Shown in pieces: positions 5,498 through 8,691 of a DNA stretch of 8,691 nucleotides; the stretch's first letter is position 1; the number at the start of each line of letters is the position of its first letter. The notes beneath the pieces were generated by a model. That model did no database searches and was not told the DNA's origin. It saw only the letters and a list, made by a program, of their open reading frames with translations. The stretch spans positions 1 to 8,691 of the forward strand of contig MFUC01000010.1 in assembly GCA_001785575.1 (NCBI GenBank), in the 5' to 3' direction. A program made the translations under genes and the position numbers. The DNA is from Candidatus Nomurabacteria bacterium RIFCSPHIGHO2_02_FULL_38_15 (GTDB lineage Bacteria > Patescibacteriota > Minisyncoccia > Phycocordibacterales > UBA9973).

Positions 5498-6730
5498 ATG
5501 AAAAATTTAGATTTAAATGAAAACAATGTTCCCGTAGACATACTGTCACATAAAGATTTTGCCCCACTAGATGAAGAAATTATTGAGGTCCAGGCAAAAG
5601 ACCGTCGCAAAACAATTTTAACGATTGTGGGTATTTCAACAACGCTAGTTTTCTTGTTTTTCTATGTTGGTCATATATTTTCAACCGCCACCGTTGAGAT
5701 AAAAAAATCACGAGCTGATTTCAAATTTTCTAACACTGTAATTTTAGCCAATCAAACAACTACCAGTGAACTACCATTTGCGGTCGTTGAGGTTACTGAC
5801 ACTCACCGTGAGTCAATTATACCGGACGTTGTAAATTCATCACCCAAAAAGGCAGTCGGCAGTGTGGTGATTTATAATAGTCATAACAAATCAAAAATAA
5901 ATTTAAAAAAGGGTACGGTCTTTATTGCTAGTAACAACATCAAGTTTGTTTCGGATACGGCCGTAGTTTTACCTGGCTATACGCTTGATAGTGCAAAACA
6001 AATTATCCCGGGCCAGGTTATTGTTAAAATCACAGCTCAAAATCAGGGCTCAGCCTCCAACATTGGTAATGCCGATCTAATTTTGGCCAACTATCAAAGT
6101 CAAAAGGCCAAAATTTATGCCCGCACAAATGAAGTTATTGCGGGTGGAGCCGACCAAATGGCTTATGGACTATCTGATGAGCTTAAAAAATCTGTGTCTT
6201 CCAAAATCGATGAGGCTTTAAAAAAATCACTCTTTATTAAAGCCGGGGCCGAAATTCCAGATGAATATATTTTATATATTGACATGTTTGTTTATAGCCC
6301 AAAAAATTTAATTATTTCAGGTACTCCACAAACATTGGACGTATCCAAAGAGGCCTCATTAATTGCCTATGTTATGAAGCGTAAAGATATTGAAAAATTA
6401 ATTAAAAGTAAACTAGAAATCACTGAGCCAGCTAATCCACAATATCTAGGTATTGAAAATTTAGAAGTTAAATTAGTTAGTCTGCCGACCGACCTTAAAA
6501 ATCCGCAGACTCTCCAATTAAATTTTACTGGTGAGGGCCAGGTTGTTTCATACATTGATACTACTGATCTAGCTAAACAAGTAAGTAATCTGAGGGTTAA
6601 AAATGCCAAGAGGTTATTGGCATCAATCCCAAGTCTTGAAAGTTACAAAATAGCAATCAAGCCAAATTATTTGCGGATTATGCCAAAATCTTCAAAACAA
6701 ATAAAAGTCATTGACGTATACAGTAATTAG
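5498..6730 (+). CDS. Bitopic membrane protein with baseplate-J-like domain
   Basis: A 410-residue protein. Residues 1-38 are a charged, probably cytoplasmic tail (DEEIIE, KDRRK just before the membrane). One transmembrane helix spans about 39-60 (TILTIVGISTTLVFLFFYVG). The rest should be outside. Residues 117-195 resemble the baseplate J/gp47-like beta domain: KAVGSVVIYNSHN, then a threshold-like strand pair KKGTVFIASNNIKFVSDTAVVLPG-type text, then PGQVIVKITAQNQGSASNIG near 171-190. In that family the last stretch reads like PGxxGNIG. Residues 225-410 are alpha/beta with no recognised motif. Similar membrane proteins, often annotated as baseplate J proteins, are frequent in CPR genomes as far as I recall; they are not phage genes in this context. 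It follows the actin-like ATPase by 15 bp, and its N-terminal tail is the obvious place for that protein to bind. There is no Shine-Dalgarno sequence. Confidence 0.75.
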   Translation: MKNLDLNENNVPVDILSHKDFAPLDEEIIEVQAKDRRKTILTIVGISTTLVFLFFYVGHIFSTATVEIKKSRADFKFSNTVILANQTTTSELPFAVVEVTDTHRESIIPDVVNSSPKKAVGSVVIYNSHNKSKINLKKGTVFIASNNIKFVSDTAVVLPGYTLDSAKQIIPGQVIVKITAQNQGSASNIGNADLILANYQSQKAKIYARTNEVIAGGADQMAYGLSDELKKSVSSKIDEALKKSLFIKAGAEIPDEYILYIDMFVYSPKNLIISGTPQTLDVSKEASLIAYVMKRKDIEKLIKSKLEITEPANPQYLGIENLEVKLVSLPTDLKNPQTLQLNFTGEGQVVSYIDTTDLAKQVSNLRVKNAKRLLASIPSLESYKIAIKPNYLRIMPKSSKQIKVIDVYSN

Positions 6731-6738
6731 TTTAGAAT
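6711..6738 (+). promoter_or_regulatory. Promoter for infA
   Basis: TTGACG (6711-6716), 16 bp, TAGAAT (6733-6738), lying over the end of the preceding gene. Both hexamers match consensus at five of six positions. Predicted start is near 6745, a leader of about 9 nt, too short for a normal ribosome binding site. Confidence 0.6.
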
Positions 6739-6753
6739 AGGTACATAACATAT

Positions 6754-6963
6754 ATGCCAAATAAAAATGAACAAAAAGCTGTGGGTATTGTGACCGAAGC
6801 ATTACCAAATACAATGTTTCGAGTTAAGGTTGGTGAGAATGAAATTATTGCCTATCTGGCTGGTAAAATGCGTATGCACCGAATCAAGGTTTTGATTGGG
6901 GATAAGGTCGAGCTCGTACTTGATGAGTACGGTGGAAAAGCCAGGGTTGTCAAAAGAATGTAA
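6754..6963 (+). CDS. infA: Translation initiation factor IF-1
   Basis: A 69-residue single OB-fold protein of normal IF-1 length. Family landmarks are GIVTEALPNTMFRVKV (11-26), the strand-loop LAGKMRMHRIKVLIGDKVEL (35-54) and the final RVVKRM. IF-1 binds the ribosomal A site on the 30S subunit and assists IF-2 and IF-3 in start-site selection. It heads the translation cluster, as is common next to rpmJ. Unusually, the gene before it is the actin-partner membrane protein and not map, adk or secY. It has its own promoter, and the promoter of the following operon is embedded in its last codons, so infA can be controlled separately from rpmJ-rpoA. Confidence 0.97.
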   Translation: MPNKNEQKAVGIVTEALPNTMFRVKVGENEIIAYLAGKMRMHRIKVLIGDKVELVLDEYGGKARVVKRM

Positions 6964-6975
6964 ATAGTGTATACT
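6947..6975 (+). promoter_or_regulatory. Near-consensus promoter for rpmJ-rpsM-rpsK-rpsD-rpoA
   Basis: TTGTCA (6947-6952), exactly 17 bp, TATACT (6970-6975). Each box deviates from consensus at one position. The -35 lies inside the infA coding region. Predicted start is near 6982, giving a leader of about 60 nt before rpmJ, the longest leader predicted for a protein gene in the window, and it contains a hairpin. Confidence 0.65.
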
Positions 6976-6994
6976 TTCCCAGTTGTGAATTTAT

Positions 6995-7020
6995 GGGCCA
7001 TTTAGATTTTTAGTTGGCCC
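6995..7020 (+). promoter_or_regulatory. Hairpin in the rpmJ leader, candidate autoregulatory site
   Basis: GGGCCA (6995-7000) pairs perfectly with TGGCCC (7015-7020) around a 14-nt AU-rich loop. ATTTT in the loop (7006-7010) is complementary to AAAAT downstream (7031-7035), so an H-type pseudoknot is possible, though its second stem is weak. The hairpin lacks a following U-tract and is not a terminator. In E. coli, S4 represses this operon by binding a leader pseudoknot; rpsD lies in this operon too, so S4 is the natural candidate ligand, by inference only. Confidence 0.4.
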
Positions 7021-7043
7021 CTTAGGTTCCAAAATTAAGGTGT

Positions 7044-7154
7044 ATGAAGATTAAAGCAGCAGTAAAAAAAATTTGTGAGAAATGCAAAATGGTCAAACGA
7101 CGTGGCCATTTGTATATTATTTGTGATAACCCCAAGCATAAACAAAAACAATAA
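7044..7154 (+). CDS. rpmJ: 50S ribosomal protein L36 (bL36)
   Basis: A 36-residue protein beginning MKIKAAVKKICEKCKMVKRR and ending in HKQKQ, a full-length bL36. It carries the zinc-ribbon ligands C11, C14, C27 and H32, so it is the zinc-binding (C+) form. L36 is a small 50S protein buried in 23S rRNA near the GTPase-associated region. It sits first in the operon, 80 bp after infA and only 2 bp before rpsM, suggesting translational coupling. AAGGTG lies directly in front of the ATG (7037-7042), but the 1-nt gap is too short for normal Shine-Dalgarno pairing. Confidence 0.95.
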   Translation: MKIKAAVKKICEKCKMVKRRGHLYIICDNPKHKQKQ

Positions 7155-7156
7155 TT

Positions 7157-7537
7157 ATGCGTATTTTAGGTATTACCATTCCAAATGAAAAGCGTTTAGA
7201 GGTTGGCTTAACTGCCCTTTATGGCATAGGTTATTCGCGCGCGCGTAAAATCCTTGACCAGGTAAACATTTCACACGGAACAAAAGCAAGCACACTTTCA
7301 ATCGAGCAAGAAAACGAGATTCGAAAAATCGTTGAGGCGTTCAAGATTGAAGGTAATTTAAAGCGTGAAGTCGCTTCAAATATTAAGAGATTAAAAGACA
7401 TTAAAGCTTATCGTGGTACTCGCCATGCACGCAACTTACCAGTGCGTGGCCAACGTACAAAATCAAACTCACGAACCGTTCGTGGTAATGTACGTAAAAC
7501 TATGGGTAGTGGTCGTCGTAAGGTTGAAAAAACATAA
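7157..7537 (+). CDS. rpsM: 30S ribosomal protein S13 (uS13)
   Basis: A 126-residue protein with the S13 helix-two-turn-helix core: RILGITIPNEKRLEVGLTAL (2-21), YGIGYSRARKIL (22-33), RLKDIKAYRGTRHARNLPVR (78-97) and the basic tail GQRTKSNSRTVRG (98-110). S13 sits in the head of the 30S subunit, contacting 16S rRNA, S19 and the P-site tRNA through its tail, and forms intersubunit bridges B1a and B1b. Its ATG follows the rpmJ stop by 2 bp, and there is no Shine-Dalgarno sequence (the upstream text is A-rich). Length and ending are normal. Confidence 0.97.
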   Translation: MRILGITIPNEKRLEVGLTALYGIGYSRARKILDQVNISHGTKASTLSIEQENEIRKIVEAFKIEGNLKREVASNIKRLKDIKAYRGTRHARNLPVRGQRTKSNSRTVRGNVRKTMGSGRRKVEKT

Positions 7538-7556
7538 TTAATACTTCGCTTATAAT

Positions 7557-7985
7557 ATGGGTAAAAAAAGAATTGTAAAAAAATCAGGTAGCGGAGAAAG
7601 TGGTGCTCGTAAATCAACTGCACGCTTACCAAAAAAGAAGCTTGTTGAAGGTACTTTGTACATTGAAGCTACATTTAATAACACAAAAGGCTTAGTTACC
7701 GACAAGGCTGGAAATGCAGTTTTCGCCTCGTCATCGGGTGCACTGGGCTTTCGTGGAGCTAAAAAGGGTACGCCCTTTGCGGCCACCAAGGTTGGCGACG
7801 CCCTAGGCGAGAAGGCGAAAACAATCGGCGTGAAAAGTGTTAATGTTATTATCAAAGGGGTTGGTTCAGGTCGTGAGCCACTTGTTAGAGCTTTTATGGC
7901 TTATGATATTGAGATCGCAAACATAAAAGATGTAACACCTGTCCCACATAATGGCCCAAAGCCTAAAAAACCTCGCAGAGTTTAA
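7557..7985 (+). CDS. rpsK: 30S ribosomal protein S11 (uS11)
   Basis: A 142-residue S11, somewhat longer than the 129 residues of E. coli because of a lysine-rich N-terminal extension (about residues 1-30). Family landmarks are LYIEATFNNTKGLVTD (34-49), FASSSGALGFRGAKKGTPFA (56-75), IIKGVGSGREPLVRAF (98-113) and the C-terminal VPHNGPKPKKPRRV. S11 is on the 30S platform, by 16S helix 45 and S18, and lines the mRNA exit channel near the anti-Shine-Dalgarno end. The ATG at 7557 is the first in the frame, 19 bp after rpsM; the gap lacks a ribosome binding site. The TATAAT directly abutting the ATG is probably chance, since a transcript from it would begin inside the gene. Confidence 0.97.
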   Translation: MGKKRIVKKSGSGESGARKSTARLPKKKLVEGTLYIEATFNNTKGLVTDKAGNAVFASSSGALGFRGAKKGTPFAATKVGDALGEKAKTIGVKSVNVIIKGVGSGREPLVRAFMAYDIEIANIKDVTPVPHNGPKPKKPRRV

Positions 7986-7992
7986 AAATAGC

Positions 7993-8592
7993 ATGTTAAG
8001 TAAACCAAAATATAAAATGTGTCGCAGATTGGGTGCTGGTGTTTATGAAAAATGCCAAACTCAAAAATTTGTAGCATCTGAGGGCCGTAATAAAAAAGAT
8101 AAAAAGCGCAAAGCGCCATCTATTTACAGTACTCAAATGCTTGAGAAGCAAAAAGTTCGTTTTTCATATGGTATTAACGAACGCCAATTGCAAAAATATG
8201 TAGACATGGCTCAACACCAAAAAACTTCACCCGTTTCAGACAAGCTTTACGAACTACTTGAAACTAGACTTGATAATGTCGTTTATCGTCTAGGTTGGGC
8301 TGGCACTCGGGCGCTAGCTCGTCAAATGTGTTCACACGGTCACATTTTAGTTAATGGAAAAAAGTTAAAAGTACCTTCGCATATTGTGTCAATTGGTGAT
8401 ACAATTACTCCCCGTGAGGGGAGCAGGAGCTCAGTACTTTTTACTGAACTTCCAGTTAGATTAAAAAGTTATAGTTCGCCAAATTGGTTAAAAACTGAGT
8501 TGGGCGAATTGAAAGGAACCCTTTCTGGAGTACCAAAAAATGTCGATGGCTATCTCGACTTAAATACAGTGCTTGAATTCTATAGCCGTTAA
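7993..8592 (+). CDS. rpsD: 30S ribosomal protein S4 (uS4), zinc-free type
   Basis: A 199-residue S4. The start at 7993 (MLSKPKYKMCRRLG) is chosen because it lies 7 bp after the rpsK stop and matches the family N-terminus; an in-frame ATG at 7951 would overlap rpsK by 35 bases and add 14 unrelated residues. S4 nucleates 30S assembly by binding the 5' domain of 16S rRNA and, in many bacteria, represses its own operon. The core EKQKVRFSYGINERQLQKY (51-69) and the S4 RNA-binding domain LETRLDNVVYRLGWAGTRAL (89-108), HGHILVNGKKLKVPS (115-129) are clear, and the end EFYSR is canonical. The N-terminal four-cysteine zinc cluster of Thermus or Bacillus S4 is not there: only C10 and C21 remain and their spacing does not fit. 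There is no ribosome binding site. Confidence 0.97.
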   Translation: MLSKPKYKMCRRLGAGVYEKCQTQKFVASEGRNKKDKKRKAPSIYSTQMLEKQKVRFSYGINERQLQKYVDMAQHQKTSPVSDKLYELLETRLDNVVYRLGWAGTRALARQMCSHGHILVNGKKLKVPSHIVSIGDTITPREGSRSSVLFTELPVRLKSYSSPNWLKTELGELKGTLSGVPKNVDGYLDLNTVLEFYSR

Positions 8593-8618
8593 TAGTTTAG
8601 TTCATTAAATACGTAAGT

Positions 8619-8691
8619 ATGCAAGAACATAAAATACATTTACCATCAAAGCCACGGGTTGTGGCCGAAGATACAATAAAAGGTGTTTACG
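8619..8691 (+). CDS. rpoA: RNA polymerase alpha subunit, N-terminal fragment (cut by window edge)
   Basis: An open frame begins with ATG 26 bp after rpsD and runs off the end of the window. The 24 complete codons start MQEHKIHLPSKPRVVAED and continue TIKGVY. The KPR-V element matches the beginning of RpoA (E. coli has LKPRLV), and the position directly after rpsD is the conserved place of rpoA in the alpha operon. RpoA dimerises to scaffold assembly of RNA polymerase. No Shine-Dalgarno sequence precedes it. The family call rests on few residues plus gene order. Confidence 0.85.
   Translation, partial: MQEHKIHLPSKPRVVAEDTIKGVY

Noticed and set aside
5498..6730. Prophage tail gene suggested by the baseplate-J-like region
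   Set aside because: The protein has a transmembrane helix and sits between an actin-like ATPase and ribosomal genes; no other phage gene is present.
7551..7556. Perfect TATAAT directly before the rpsK start
   Set aside because: Transcription from it would begin about 7 bases below the box, inside the gene and past its only sensible ATG; it also has no suitable -35. Probably chance in AT-rich DNA.
7408..7855. Minus-strand open frames over rpsM and rpsK
   Set aside because: Shadows of conserved ribosomal protein genes, without promoter or family similarity.
7951..7992. In-frame upstream ATG for rpsD at 7951, giving 14 more residues
   Set aside because: It would overlap the conserved end of rpsK, and the extra residues do not resemble any S4 N-terminus; the ATG at 7993 does.
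1..8691. Recoding of TGA (as glycine or tryptophan) known from some CPR lineages
   Set aside because: No TGA is needed inside any supported gene; tryptophan is TGG and glycine GGN. The lack of TGA stops fits a TAA preference in AT-rich DNA.
1..8691. CRISPR array, insertion sequence, tRNA or rRNA gene
   Set aside because: No regularly spaced direct repeats, transposase motifs, terminal inverted repeats or cloverleaf were seen on either strand.

Overview
The window looks like a contig piece from a Candidate Phyla Radiation (Patescibacteria) genome, probably of the Parcubacteria type. The DNA is AT-rich and genes are packed tightly. Alanyl-tRNA synthetase is a miniature form without the C-Ala domain. 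Ribosomal protein S4 has lost the usual zinc cysteines. A paired actin-like ATPase and single-pass membrane protein with a baseplate-J-like domain, a kind of pair I recall from these genomes, sits beside the translation genes. All intact reading frames end in TAA or TAG, none needs a recoded TGA, and the genetic code appears standard. The lineage is inferred from protein features only; no rRNA is present.

Layout. Bases 1-229 hold the 3' end of a gene that seems broken by one base. At 288-890 (minus) is an anchored, cysteine-rich exported protein, divergent from an MgtC/SapB-family membrane protein (971-1480, plus). The gap 1481-1809 has its own good promoter, several strong hairpins and a terminator: a candidate small RNA, with a competing 64-codon reading frame. 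A convergent gene of unknown function (1810-2373, minus) follows. A 166-bp divergent promoter region with a perfect 14-bp palindrome leads to alaS (2540-4297).

Next come the actin-like ATPase (4322-5482) and its bitopic membrane partner (5498-6730). The window then runs into a translation/transcription cluster: infA, rpmJ, rpsM, rpsK, rpsD and the first codons of rpoA (6754 to the window edge). This is the alpha-operon order, but infA is preceded by the actin/membrane pair and not by secY/adk/map. A near-consensus sigma70-type promoter inside the end of infA and a hairpin leader suggest that rpmJ to rpoA can be transcribed, and perhaps autoregulated, separately.

Main points of interest: (1) several genes have a consensus -10 box placed so that transcription would begin at or within 1-2 bases of the ATG, and Shine-Dalgarno sequences are essentially absent, pointing to leaderless translation; (2) the actin-like/baseplate-J pair, whose ATPase lacks the usual glycine-rich adenosine motif; (3) the miniature AlaRS; (4) the candidate structured RNA; (5) the rpmJ leader.
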